From contig JAQGDQ010001473.1 in the NCBI GenBank assembly GCA_030141605.1, forward strand, positions 1 to 32,500: DNA of 32,500 nt. The letters run 5' to 3'. This DNA is from Tubiluchus corallicola. Lineage: Eukaryota > Priapulida > Priapulimorpha > Priapulimorphida > Tubiluchidae. The translations under genes and the position numbers were made by a program. The notes under the pieces were generated by a model. It was not told the DNA's origin, ran no database searches, and saw only the letters and a program-made list of their open reading frames with translations. Shown here one piece after another: positions 1 through 12,200 of the stretch (its first letter is position 1; each line of letters begins with the position of its first letter).

Positions 1-56
1 TTTTATTAGACGAATCAGTATGCCACATTTGACTGGCCTGCCCTCTGTCTGTCCAT

Positions 57-850
57 ACCACGGGCATAGCCAGGTTCTAAAGTTAGGGGGGAGCAGGCAC
101 ATAAAACAGGCGTGGTGACACGTACCAAGGGCATAGCCAGGTTCTAAAGTTAGGGAGAGCAAGCACATAAAAAAGGTGTGGTGACACATACCAAAGGCAT
201 AGCCTGGTTGTAAAGTTAGGGAGAGCAAGCACATAAAAAAGGCGTGGTGACACATACCAAAGGCATAGCCTGGTTGTAAAGTTAGGGGGAGCAAGCACAT
301 AAAAAATGCGTGGTGACACATACCAAGGGCATAGCCAGGTTCTAAAGTTAGGGGGAGCAAGCACATAAAAAAGGCGTGGTGACACATACCAAAGGCATAG
401 CCAGGTTGTAAAGTTAGGGGGAGCAAGCACATAAAAAACATGCAGTGACACATACCAAGGGCATAGCCAGGTTCTAAAGTTAGGGAGAGCAAGCACATAA
501 AACAGGCATGGTGACACATACCAAAGGCATAGCCAGGTTGTAAAGTTAGGGAGAACAAGCACATAAAACAGGCATGGTGACACATAACAAAGGCATAGCC
601 AGGTTGTAAAGTTAGGAAGAGCAAGCACATAAAACAGGCATGGTGACACATACCAAAGGCATAGCCAGGTTGTAAAGTTAGGGGGAGCAAGCACATAAAA
701 CAGGCATGGTGACACATACCACGGGCATAGCCAGGTTGTAAAGTTAGGGAGAGCAAGCACATAAAACAGGCATGGTGACACATACCAAAGGCAGAGCCAG
801 GTTCTAAAGTTAGGGAGAGCAAGCACATAAAAAACATGCAGTGGCACATA
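57..850. repeat. 66-bp tandem array, about 12 copies
   Basis: The unit carries GGGCATAGCCAGGTT, AAAGTTAGGG, GAGCAAGCACATAAAA and TGGTGACACATACC. Period is 66 bp, with point variants between units. The 254-codon minus-strand open frame here is a consequence of the period being divisible by three. Confidence 0.95.
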
Positions 851-1475
851 GCAAACAATTTTTAACTAATTGATTATACATTTTAATTTTGTGTATAAAA
901 TCAAAAGACGAAAAATACAGTTTTACAGGAAGTACGTAAATAAAGCAAATGACTACAGAAAATTCTCCAAAGCCATGCAATTAAAAAAATAAGATTCCAC
1001 TTTTATCGAACAAGTGAACTAAAGAGTTAAAAATTGTTGAAAAGGCGTCATCTCTTTGAAAATGAACTCGGGGGAGCAGCTGCTCCCCTTGACCCACTAT
1101 TACCTATGCCACTGGAACAATTGACCAGGTAGAGGAGCGTTGGAATATTAGAATTTATCCATGGACAACCTGGTAGTGTACAGCTAATAAGCTTAACTGA
1201 CATTTAAATTTGGAGGCCAGCAATTTATTTGACAAGCTGGACTCTCATTTTTTGTGCTAAACTGCCGCAATAGATTTTTTTCGCATTACAGTCATGGCAT
1301 TAAAATTCACTATGTACTTAACACTAGTGTAATATTATCAGAGAAAAAGATAATGAGACTATTAACCGTCTTGAACACAGAAATGTTCTAGAACAGCACA
1401 AAGGACTATGACTGAGATCAACAAGGAAAGAGTTAATTAGTTGAGGTGGTAAAGTGTAAACAATGAGATGAAACC
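851..1475. other. No gene; possible transposon right end
   Basis: This is AT-rich non-coding sequence. At 1071-1088 there is a perfect 18-bp palindrome (GGGGAGCAGCTGCTCCCC), followed by a segment ending CTATGCCACTGG at about 1114. This resembles the inverse of the 66-bp unit (GGCATAG ... GGGGAGCA), so 57-1114 may once have been a terminal-inverted-repeat element. No target duplication was found. Confidence 0.35.
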
Positions 1476-1483
1476 CTCTAGCG

Positions 1484-1965
1484 CAGGGATGTGCAAATTG
1501 CGGCCCACCGAGAGAATTTGTGCGGCCCGCGAAGAGATTTGTCAACCTAATGAAAGTGCGGCCCGGGCGATTAATTGAGTGTATCCAGCTGAAGTCCGTG
1601 CCACGATCCCAAAGATAGTGCGGGTAGTTTTTTCTACTAGATCGGATGCCATTAACCCTTACAAGACGGTTGTAGCTTAATGTCACTGTACTACACAGAC
1701 TGTGTGATACACATTACTAACATGCATTGTGATGAAATTACCACTCTCTGTCCTGAAAGTAGAAATATATGGTTTGTAATATAAATTTTAATAACTTCTA
1801 AAATAGTTTCTTGAGTGTAGTAGTAATGATGTACGCAGGTCGGATGCAAAAAAATCGTTATTAGGCCTTTCTGTACTTGGCTCCTTGATCAAACTGCCTG
1901 TGGCCTGCAGGAATTGCAGGAAAGTTTAATGTGGCCCGGCTAGTCAGATAATTTGCACACCCCTG
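1484..1965 (+). mobile_element. hAT-type MITE, family 1, copy 1
   Basis: The ends are CAGGGATGTGCAAATTGCGG and its inverse ATTTGCACACCCCTG. An 8-bp target duplication flanks it (ctctagcg at 1476-1483, ctctggcg at 1966-1973, one mismatch). The 8-bp duplication and CAG-GGG-TG termini are typical of the hAT superfamily. It has no transposase. Confidence 0.9.
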
Positions 1966-2090
1966 CTCTGGCGGACGTAGTACAGCTTAGTCAACGTTGT
2001 GCAAAGTCTGATAATATTGTGTATGAAGCAAAAGTTTGTCATAAATGAATAAATATTATTATTTTGTTCAAAATAATGAACCCAGTAAAA

Positions 2091-2523
2091 CAGCGGTGTG
2101 CAAATTATCTGACTAGCCGGGCCACATCAAACTTTCCCGCAATTCATGCGGGCCACATGGAGTTTGGTCAAGGAGCCAAGTACAGTAGGACCCAATAACG
2201 ACTTTTTGCATCCGATTTGCGCACATCATCACTACTGCACTACTGCACTCAAGAAACTATTTTAGAAGTTATTGAAATTTATATTAAAAACCATATATTT
2301 CGTCATGTCCAACAGTGACATTAAGTGACAATGGTCTTGTAAGGGTTAATGCCATCTGATCTAGAGGGAAAAACTACCCGCACTACCTTTGCGATATTGG
2401 CGCAGACTTCAGCTGGATCGCGTGGGCCGCACTTTCATTAGGTTGACAAACCTCTTCGCGGGCCGCACAAGATCTCTTGGCTGGGCCGCAAGTGGCCCGA
2501 GAGCCGCAGTTTGCACACCCCTG
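2091..2523 (-). mobile_element. hAT-type MITE, family 1, copy 2 (inverted)
   Basis: This is the same family as 1484-1965 but in opposite orientation, with a perfect 8-bp target duplication (cagtaaaa at 2083-2090 and 2524-2531). The two copies are 125 bp apart. Internal GGCCGCAC-rich ends and a TCCGAT / AGGGTTAATGCCATC core are shared. Confidence 0.92.
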
Positions 2524-2699
2524 CAGTAAAAATATGGTGGATGCACGAGGTGCTGATATCTGCGACAGTGATGAACTACACTCACTCGCCCTTATGATGA
2601 CCACTTACCAATCTTGAAGTTTCCTCTTTCTCAATATTTTTTCACGTGATTTCTTTGTTTACTGCATGATTTTTGAGCAATTTATTCTATTTTTAAATT

Positions 2700-4150
2700 T
2701 GTCTGTTTTTTTCTACATTGTACCACTATATTTAAGTGCATTAATGTGTAGATAAAGTGTATATTAAGTGATTGCGGTGAGTGGCCTGTGCTGTGTGTAA
2801 TGTTTTTTCTACATTGTACCACTATATTTAAGTGCATTAATGTGCAGATAAAGCATATAGCAAGTGAATGCGGTGAGTGGCCTGTGTTGTGTGTAATGTT
2901 TTTTCTACATTGTACCACTATATTTAAATGCATTAATGTGTAGATAAAGTGTATATTAAGTGATTGCGGTGAGTGGCCTGTGCTGTGTGTAATGTTTTTT
3001 CTACATTGTACCGCTATATTTAAGTGCATTAATGTGTAGATAAAGTGTATATTAAGTGACAGCAGTGAGTGGCCTGTGCTGTGTGTAATGTTTTTTCTAC
3101 ATTGTACCACTACATTTAAGTGCATTAATGCGTAGATAAAGTGTATATCAAGTGATTGTGGTGAGTGGCCTGTGCTGTGTGTAATGTTTTTTCTACATTG
3201 TACCACTATATTTAAGTGCATTAATGCGTAGATAAAGTGTATATCAAGTGATTGCGGTGAGTGGCCTGTGCTGTGTGTAATGTTTTTTCTACATTGTACC
3301 ACTATATTTAAATGCATTAATGTGTAGATAAAGTGTATATCAAGTGATTGCGGTGAGCGGCCTGTGCTGTGTGTAATGTTTTTTCTACATTGCACCACTA
3401 TATTTAAGTGCATTAATGTGCAGATAAAGCATATAGCAAGTGATTGCGGTGAGCGGCCTGTGCTGTGTGTAATGTTTTTTCTACATTGTACCACTATATT
3501 TAAGTGCATTAATGTGTAGATAAAGTGTATATTAAGTGACTGCGGTGAGTGGCCTGTGCTGTGTGTAATGTTTTTTCTACACTGTACCACTATATTTAAG
3601 TGCATTAATGTGTAGATAAAGTGTATATTAAGTAACAGCTGTGAGTGGCCTGTGCTGTGTGTAATGTTTTTTCTACATTGTACCACTATATTTAAGTGCA
3701 TTAATGTGTAGATAAAGTGTATATCAAGTGATTGCGGTGAGTGGCCTGTGCTGTGTGTAATGTTTTTTTCTACATTGTACCACTATATTTAAGTGCATTA
3801 ATGTGTAGATAAAGTGTATATTAAGTAACAGCTGTGAGTGGCCTGTGCTGTGTGTAATGTTTTTTCTACATTGTACCACTATATTTAAGTGCATTAATGT
3901 GTAGATAAAGTGTATATTAAGTAACAGCTGTGAGTGGCCTGTGCTGTGTGTAATGTTTTTTCTACATTGTACCACTATATTTAAGTGCATTAATGTGTAG
4001 ATAAAGTGTATATTAAGTGACAGCGGTGAGTGGCCTGTGCTGCGCGTAATGTTTTTTCTACATTGTACCACTATATTTAAGTGCATTAATGCGTAGATAA
4101 AGTGTATATTAAGCGATTGCGGTGAGTGGCCTGTGCTGTGTGTAATGTCC
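2700..4150. repeat. 96-bp tandem array, about 15 copies
   Basis: The unit contains TTTTTTCTACATTGTACCAC, TATATTTAAGTGCATTAATG, GTAGATAAAGTGTATAT and GGTGAGTGGCCTGTGCTGTG. The most variable part is the stretch around AAGTGATTGC / AAGTGACAGC / AAGTAACAGC. One unit has an extra T near 3763 that splits the otherwise continuous minus-strand open frame. Confidence 0.96.
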
Positions 4151-4732
4151 TGTCAAAATGTCAAAGAAACCTTTTGAGAGATGTAGTAAGCTCCCAACGT
4201 ACAAAGTGTTTTCAATGGGTTTACCATAAACCTATATGAATGTTGTTAACTTTGTTAATGGCGAAGAAAAATGATCAAGGAAAATGAGAAAATAACTCCA
4301 ATATTTACATAAAAAAAAACTACAGGTAGAAATCTAAAAAAGCAACAGCAGTGGAGTTATTAGTACAACCACATCTCTGAATTAAAAAGAAATCAGTCAA
4401 ACAGAGACGTAAAGTGTCAGGAAACGTAGGTGAAATCACTCCAAAAAGCAAACTGGATAAGAAATCACTACAATATAAGAAGTTGCTTGCACCTGTGTCG
4501 TAAGAAAAATAACTGTCACATGACTGTCACATCAGTGAACTACTTGTGTAAGGTACTAAGGTACAAAGCACAAGGTGTACTTAGTTACAGTGTACTACCA
4601 ATGAGCAACAGTAGCATAGGGTATCATAGCAACTGGTATTCTTCAAATACAAAAGCAGGGGCAGGAAACAAAGTAAAGACACAGTAAGCGGGCAAAATGC
4701 ATATTAATTGTTAAAATAATGAAATAGAACTC
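4151..4732. other. No gene seen between two arrays
   Basis: This is AT-rich single-copy-looking DNA. An 85-codon open frame at 4430-4687 shows no recognisable family, no splice context and ordinary AT-rich composition, so it is not called. Confidence 0.5.
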
Positions 4733-7110
4733 TCGGGACAAATTTCACTAAATGCAGGTCAGTAAAGTTCGAATTCCTTGGATGAGGAATAACTTGGACA
4801 TGCGGGTTGACTCTCGGGACGCAGACCAGTGAAGCTCGGATTCCTTGGATGAGGAATAACTTGGACATGCGGGTTGACTCTCGGGACGCAGACCAGTGAA
4901 GCTCGGATTCCTTGGCTGAGGAATAACTTGGACATGCGGGTTGACTCTCGGGACGCAGACCAGTGAAGCTGGAATTCCTTGGATGAGGAATAACTTGGAC
5001 ATGCGGGTTGACTCTCGGGACACAGACCAGTGAAGCTCAAATTCCTTGGCTGAGGAATAACTTGGACATGCGGGTTGACTCTCGGGACGCAGACCAGTGA
5101 AGCTCGGATTCCTTGGATGAGGAATAACTTGGACATGCGGGTTGACTCTCGGGACGCAGGTCAGTGAACCTCAAATTCCTTGGCTGAGGAATAACTTGGA
5201 CATGCGGGTTGACTCTCGGGACGCAGACCAGTGAAGCTCGGATTCCTTGGATGAGGAATAACTTGGACATGCGGGTTGACTCTCGGGACGCAGACCAGTG
5301 AAGCTCGGATTCCTTGGCTGAGGAATAACTTGGACATGCGGGTTGACTCTCGGGACGCAGACCAGTGAAGCTCGAATTCCTTGGATGAGGAATAACTTGG
5401 ACATGCGGGTTGACCCTCGGGACACAGACCAGTGAAGCTCGGATTCCTTGGCTGAGGAATAACTTGGACATGCGGGTTGACTCTTGGTACACAGGTCAGT
5501 GAAGCTCGAATTCCTTGGATGAGGAATAACTTGGACATGCGGGTTGACTCTCGGGACGCAGACCAGTGAAGCTCGAATTCCTTGGATGAGGAATAATTTG
5601 GACATGCGGGTTGACCCTCGGGACACAGACCAGTGAAGCTCGGATTCCTTGGATGAGGAATAACTTGGACATGCGGGTTGACTCTCGGGACACAGACCAG
5701 TGAAGCTCGAATTCCTTGGATGAGGAATAACTTGGACATGCGGGTTGACTCTCGGGACGCAGACCAGTGAAGCTCGGATTCCTTGGATGAGGAATAACTT
5801 GGACATGCGGGTTGACTCTCGGGACACAGACCAGTGAAGCTCGAATTCCTTGGATGAGGAATAACTTGGACATGCGGGTTGACTCTCGGGATGCAGACCA
5901 GTGAAGCTCGAATTCCTTGGATGAGGAATAACTTGGACATGCGGGTTGACTCTCGGGACGCAGACCAGTGAAGCTCGGATTCCTTGGCTGAGGAATAACT
6001 TGGACATGCGGGTTGACTCTCGGGACGCAGACCAGTGAAGCTCGAATTCCTTGGATGAGGAATAACTTGGACATGCGGGTTGACTCTCGGGACGCAGACC
6101 AGTGAAGCTCGGATTCCTTGGCTGAGGAATAACTTGGACATGCGGGTTGACTCTCGGGACGCAGACCAGTGAAGCTCGAATTCCTTGGATGAGGAATAAC
6201 TTGGACATGCGGGTTGACTCTCGGGATGCAGACCAGTGAAGCTCGAATTCCTTGGATGAGGAATAACTTGGACATGCGGGTTGACTCTCGGGACACAGAC
6301 CAGTGAAGCTCGAATTCCTTGGATGAGGAAAAACTTGGACATGCGGGTTGACTCTCGGGACACAGACCAGTGAAGCTCGAATTCCTTGGATGAGGAATAA
6401 CTTGGACATGCGGGTTGACTCTCGGGACACAGACCAGTGAAGCTCGAATTCCTTGGATGAGGAATAATTTGGACATGCGGGTTGACCCTCGGGACACAGA
6501 CCAGTGAAGCTCGAATTCCTTGGATGAGGAATAACTTGGACATGCGGGTTGACTCTCGGGATGCAGACCAGTGAAGCTCGAATTCCTTGGATGAGGAATA
6601 ACTTGGACATGCGGGTTGACTCTCGGGACAAATTTCACTAAATGCAGACCAGTAAAGCTCGGATTCCTTGGCTGAGGAATAACTTGGACATGCGGGTTGA
6701 CTCTCGGGACGCAGACCAGTGAAGCTCGGATTCCTTGGCTGAGGAATAACTTGGACATGCGGGTTGACTCTCGGGACGCAGACCAGTGAAGCTCGAATTC
6801 CTTGGATGAGGAATAACTTGGACATGCGGGTTGACTCTCGGGACACAGACCAGTGAAGCTCGGATTCCTTGGCTGAGGAATAACTTGGACATGCGGGTTG
6901 ACTCTCGGGACGCAGACCAGTGAAGCTCGGATTCCTTGGCTGAGGAATAACTTGGACATGCGGGTTGACTCTCGGGACGCAGACCAGTGAAGCTCGGATT
7001 CCTTGGCTGAGGAATAACTTGGACACGCGGGTTGACTCTCGGGATGCAGACCAGTGAAGCTCGAATTCCTTGGATGAGGAATAACTTGGACATGCGGGTT
7101 GACTCTTGGG
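4733..7110. repeat. 67-bp tandem array, about 35 copies
   Basis: The unit contains GAGGAATAACTTGGACATGC, GGGTTGACTCTCGGGAC and CAGACCAGTGAAGCTCG(A/G)ATTCCTTGG. Period 67 is not divisible by three, and the unit has no stop in any minus-strand frame, so all three frames stay open for long distances. A unit with a 14-bp insertion (aaatttcactaaat) occurs at the left edge (4740) and again at 6630, marking a 1890-bp (28 units plus 14) higher-order period. Confidence 0.97.
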
Positions 7111-7317
7111 ATCGATGCACTGAATCTCAAACTAAAAACTCAACAACTCAACACTTAATGATACAATCAATGTGTAGTTCAAGTAAAAGACAAGTACGAC
7201 AACCTACAAGGAAGCAGCGACGTCACAAGTAATGTTGCTCGTCTCGTCAGTCGGCGTGTGAATGCAAGCGAAAACAAAGGTACAAGTGGAAAATATTCAG
7301 GAAAAATCCAGACTTAC

Positions 7318-7478
7318 GATCCCATTTTGTAATCTCCGGTACCGCCCGGCCAGGCTCGGACAAAGCTAGGATCGGCAAGGAGAGCTACAGGTTTATATCC
7401 GGTGGGATAATACGGACCAACAGGACCAATGAGGACATATAATAAGGAAGAAGAGCTGGATGCAACACCTAATGATGC
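7318..7478 (-). CDS. BCAT: BCAT exon 6, distal copy (PLP-lysine exon, version 6a)
   Basis: This exon has the same length (161 nt), phases (0 to 2) and strong gtaagt donor as the proximal copy. It encodes [43 protein letters not shown] and [10 protein letters not shown] plus TC. The PLP lysine codon is 7328-7326. Differences from 6b are mostly conservative but include FxxxF to YxxxY around the GPY motif and Ser to Tyr just before the lysine; Tyr at that site is also seen in the human mitochondrial enzyme. Including both copies would add 161 nt and shift the frame. Confidence 0.93.
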
Positions 7479-9222
7479 CTGAAATTAAAATTGTTAGACA
7501 TTTATTAACCCACACATAAATTAAGATACAAACATTAGACAAAAATGTATGCACAGTTCATATATATGCACAGAAGTCTAAACAAAGCTAAGTCACATGC
7601 GCACATACATCCAAAATAAGCGAAGAAGTTTGCGAGTCATGACAATAACGCAACATTTTCGTGATTCTGCCACTGAAATGCACTGTCATTGGTGTCACTG
7701 TCGTTGGTGTCACTGTCATTGGTGTCACTGTCGTTGGTGTCACTGTCGTTGGTGTCACTGTCATTGGTGTCACTGTCATTGGTGTCACTGTCATTGGTGT
7801 CACTGTCGTTGGTGTCACTGTCATTGTTGTCACTGTCATTGGTGTCACTGTCATTGGTGTCACTGTCATTGGTGTCACTGTCGTTGGTGTCACTGTCATT
7901 GGTGTCACTGTCATTGTTGTCACTGTCATTGTTGTCACTGTCATTGGTGTCACTGTCATTGGTGTCACTGTCGTTGGTGTCACTGTCATTGGTGTCACTG
8001 TCATTGTTGTCACTGTCATTGGTGTCACTGTCATTGGTGTCACTGTCATTGGTGTCACTGTCGTTGGTGTCACTGTCATTGGTGTCACTGTCATTGTTGT
8101 CACTGTCATTGGTGTCACTGTCATTGGTGTCACTGTCGTTGGTGTCACTGTCATTGGTGTCACTGTCATTGGTGTCACTGTCGTTGGTGTCACTGTCATT
8201 GGTGTCACTGTCATTGGTGTCACTGTCATTGGTGTCACTGTCATTGGTGTCACTGTCGTTGGTGTCACTGTCATTGGTGTCACTGTCATTGGTGTCACTG
8301 TCGTTGGTGTCACTGTCGTTGGTGTCACTGTCGTTGGTGTCACTGTCATTGGTGTCACTGTCATTGTTGTCACTGTCATTGGTGTCACTGTCGTTGGTGT
8401 CACTGTCGTTGGTGTCACTGTCATTGGTGTCACTGTCATTGGTGTCACTGTCATTGGTGTCACTGTTATTGGTGTCACTGTCGTTGGTGTCACTGTCATT
8501 GGTGTCACTGTCATTGGTGTCACTGTTATTGGTGTCACTGTCGTTGGTGTCACTGTCATTGGTGTCACTGTCATTGTTGTCACTGTCATTTCAGTCATAT
8601 AGAAAGCAATATCTTAGTCGATGCTATAATTTACACTACAAAGCTCAAGCAATTGTTAATTTGCTAGTAAAAGACCACGAATCGTAGTAAGGATATAAAA
8701 GTCTGTACAGTGCGCAGGTACTTAACTTTGCCTAGCATTAACGAACATCACGTATGTATATATACATCCCAAACCGCCACCGCACTTACGATCCCATTTT
8801 AGAATCTCCTGTTCCGCCCGGCCACGCCCGCACAAAATCTGGATCGGCTAGTAGTGCAATAGGTTTAAAACCGGTTGGAAAGTACGGGCCAACGGGACCT
8901 ATTAGCACAAATAACAGGCACTCAGTGGCCGACGCAATACCCAGAGCTGGCTGAAATTCAAAACGTGTTCAAATGTCATCATTAGTAAACATACAAATAG
9001 TGTTTACACATACAGTTCCTTGTATATTTACAGTTTAGATCAGTGGTTCCTAACCTTTTACTAGGAAACTACCATTTTGAAACTCAGTGATCTGCTGTGT
9101 ACCCTTTAACGTCTTACAGCAACAAGAGTTTGAAATTTTGAACAGTGTTGTTATTTTAACATTACGCTGAGGCTTACTCAATTTTATTATAATGAGTGAA
9201 CCATTTTAATGACAAATAAAGA

Positions 9223-9263
<41 letters not shown>

Positions 9264-12200
9264 TATATTATATATATATATTATATTGTATATACAATAT
9301 ACATATAAATTAGCAAATTGAAGCAGAACTGTGAAGAAATGTGATTTAATTTATACAAGCAAAATTGATAAACAAAACACCAAATTTAAGAACAAAATGC
9401 AAGAAACAAGATGATCGGATGTCAAATCAGAAGACAAACTTGCAGTCGAACTTAGAAGTCGCCTCAATGGCCACCTCATTGACGCGGGCTTTTCCCAAAA
9501 ACTGCCAACCTCGCCTGCTGCCATCTGCCAACGCATTTGTCAAACATCTATTTTACATAATAAATCAACCCCGCTATAATGTCAGTGAGTTACCTGAAAA
9601 ATGCTATTGTGCTGCAAAAATCAATGACCTTTTAAAATATAAACGACGATGCAGCACATTCTCCTCGCATCACAAGGCCATTACTCCGGTAAAATGTCGT
9701 GCGCTGTACAGCAAATAAGAACATTCTGACGTCACAGTGATGTGTTACACAACATAACTTTCGCGTACCCCTGGCTTAGCTGTTTCCTACCCCCAAGAGG
9801 CACTCGTACCCCAGGTTAGGAACCACTGGTCTAGACAGTAGGTCTACTTATCTGGTGCGTAGAAAGACGGGTCAAGAAATGTTAATTAGTAAGTCTTATC
9901 ATTTATAATCATTAACCATCCTAGCACAATGTGTTTAACCATGTTAATAGTAAATTGCAATTATTATTACGCTCACTACAGACACTTACTAGAATTTCAT
10001 TTAAAAGGGAAGAAAGGGAAAATTTAAAGTACATCCCAAGGAACTTTCCATACAAGATTATATTACTTAGCATTACTCTTATCTGTTAGAAACACTTACG
10101 TAACTGGGAAAGAAAATTCTATGTAATTTAAAATGTTCACACCACATGGTAAAACAATACTACATTGCCATCCCAGTGTGCACCACTGATTCACAAAAAA
10201 TGCATTACTGATCTTATTAACAAACATTTAAACCAGGGGTGTGCAAATTGCGGCCCGTCGAGAGAATTTGTGCGGCCCGCGAAGAGATTTGTCAACCTAA
10301 TGAAAATGCAGCCCGGGCGATTAATTGAGTATATCCAGCTGAAGTCCGTGCCACGATCCCAAAGATAGTGCGGGTAGTTTTTTCTACTAGATCGGATGCC
10401 ATTAACCCTTACAAGACGGTAGTAGTTTAATAACACTGTACTACACAGACTGTGTCATACACATTACTAATATGCAAAAAAATCGTTATTAGACCTTTCT
10501 GTACTTGGCTCGTTAATCAAACCGCCTGTGGCCCGCAGGAATTGCGGGAAAGTTTAATGTGGCCCGGCTAGTCAGATAATTTGCACACCCCCGATTTAAA
10601 CCTTTCCTTGGTTAGCAGACAATGTGCTACAAATGCTCTGATTATTTCTTCAAATCTTAAGCAATATTATCTAAAGTTATTTCAAATGACTTACAAGTTT
10701 AAATTTACAAGTTTTATACAGCGTTGCTGCTAATATAAGTTAAGCGCAATAAGACAGCATGTCGGTGACATAAACTTTCAAGACGAATTCTTTAAATTTT
10801 GTTTACGAAGGGTGTTTTCTTGCGCATTAACTGGAATGAGAGGAAGTGATAGACGAAACTTTCTAATTACATGTGTGGAAGTTGAAATTGTAACATTTTT
10901 AGGTGCTGCCATCTATGAACTAATCCTTTTACATTTTACTAGCTAAACTCACCCCCAAGTATAATTGTACGGTCCAGTGAATGCATATTCACTGGATCTC
11001 TCCCTATTTTACAGTAATGGTTTTTGTGAAACCAAGTCTGCATAGCCACCTATACCTATATATACTGACTGGATTTACTTTCTAGTCACTGTCTAACTCT
11101 CAGTGTTCAGTGCAGGACACTCTTGTTCTCAGTGTTCAGTGCAGGACACTCTCGTTCTCAGTGATCAGTGCAGGACACTCTTGTTCTCACTGTGCAGTGT
11201 AGCAGTCATTCTACATATGTGTATGTAGTCTAATAAACACTTTTCAGTTTTGTGCAAATATGTAGTATAGTTGTTTATTCTTGTTCTACAAAGTGAGTTA
11301 TCTACAACCTCAAACATGACTTTCACAACATGTAATGTTGTTTTTCTAATTCTGCAAGAATTCAAACCTTTCCTCACGCGAACACATTTCGTGTACTCTT
11401 CTGTTTGCACAGCACTCAAATACGCTTGTATCATAAATCGGCTAATATTTTCCTAACAGTAAGTACAATCGTGCCCAAGTGTTTGCTTACAATATCTCTT
11501 TGTTTACAATTACCTACTAAATCAAACTACAGCGTGCGCAGAGATGTACCGACTGATAAACATACCAACCTAGCCGAGCCAGACATTTCCAGACAGTGCT
11601 GAGTAGGCTAAAATACTTTGGAATGAATGCACTGGCTGATAAAGATACTGGTGCATTTTTTAAGGACCTGTAAACTGAATTTTGCCGAAAGTAAGGACGT
11701 TCACAGCAGGAGAAACGTTTTGCAAAGCACACGGAGTGCTCACACGTATTTCAGATGAGAAAATCTTTACAATAGCATAAGGTAAATAGGCATAAATAGC
11801 ACATCTACACTCCACCATTACTTCATTCCTTTACGACATGAACTTCTGCTTTTGCAAAATGACAGTAACAATAAAGATTCGTGAAGTGGAAAAAACTACG
11901 TTTATCATTGCTGTTAAATAACAGAAAAATCAAGTAGTTTTACCAAAAAATTTACCAAAAATACGTTTGGATGGGCTACGAATCAGGAAGTGGAAAAAAA
12001 ACGGGAGCACGTAATAGATAATATTGCGAGTTAATTTTTAAGATTTGTTTTACATCGTAACTTAGCTGCTGGTCGTCAGGAAAGCTAGGAAAGTCATCTA
12101 GCCGCATAATTAAAGAAAATACATTGAGAATATGATCTGTCTAGGAAAACAAAATGCTTTTTATGGAACAGATATTTGAATGTAGTAATCAATCACATTT

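Noticed and set aside
1324-1686. Open frames across the family 1 MITEs (also at 2383-2604 and 10165-10436)
   Set aside because: They span MITE boundaries and recur only because the MITE recurs.
2682-4086. 339- and 120-codon minus-strand frames in the 96-bp array
   Set aside because: The period is divisible by three; no family, and they are separated by a single-base insertion rather than a splice site.
4733-7130. Long minus-strand open frames of up to 621 codons in the 67-bp array
   Set aside because: All three frames are open only because the unit lacks stops; no start context, no splice logic and no protein family. They are array artefacts.
7588-8687. Open frames of over 300 codons on both strands across the 15-bp array
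   Set aside because: They follow from a stop-free 15-base period and are intronic between two BCAT exons.
9365-9718. 117-codon open frame inside the hAT element as transposase
   Set aside because: I could not match it to hAT dimerisation or catalytic motifs; it may be chance.
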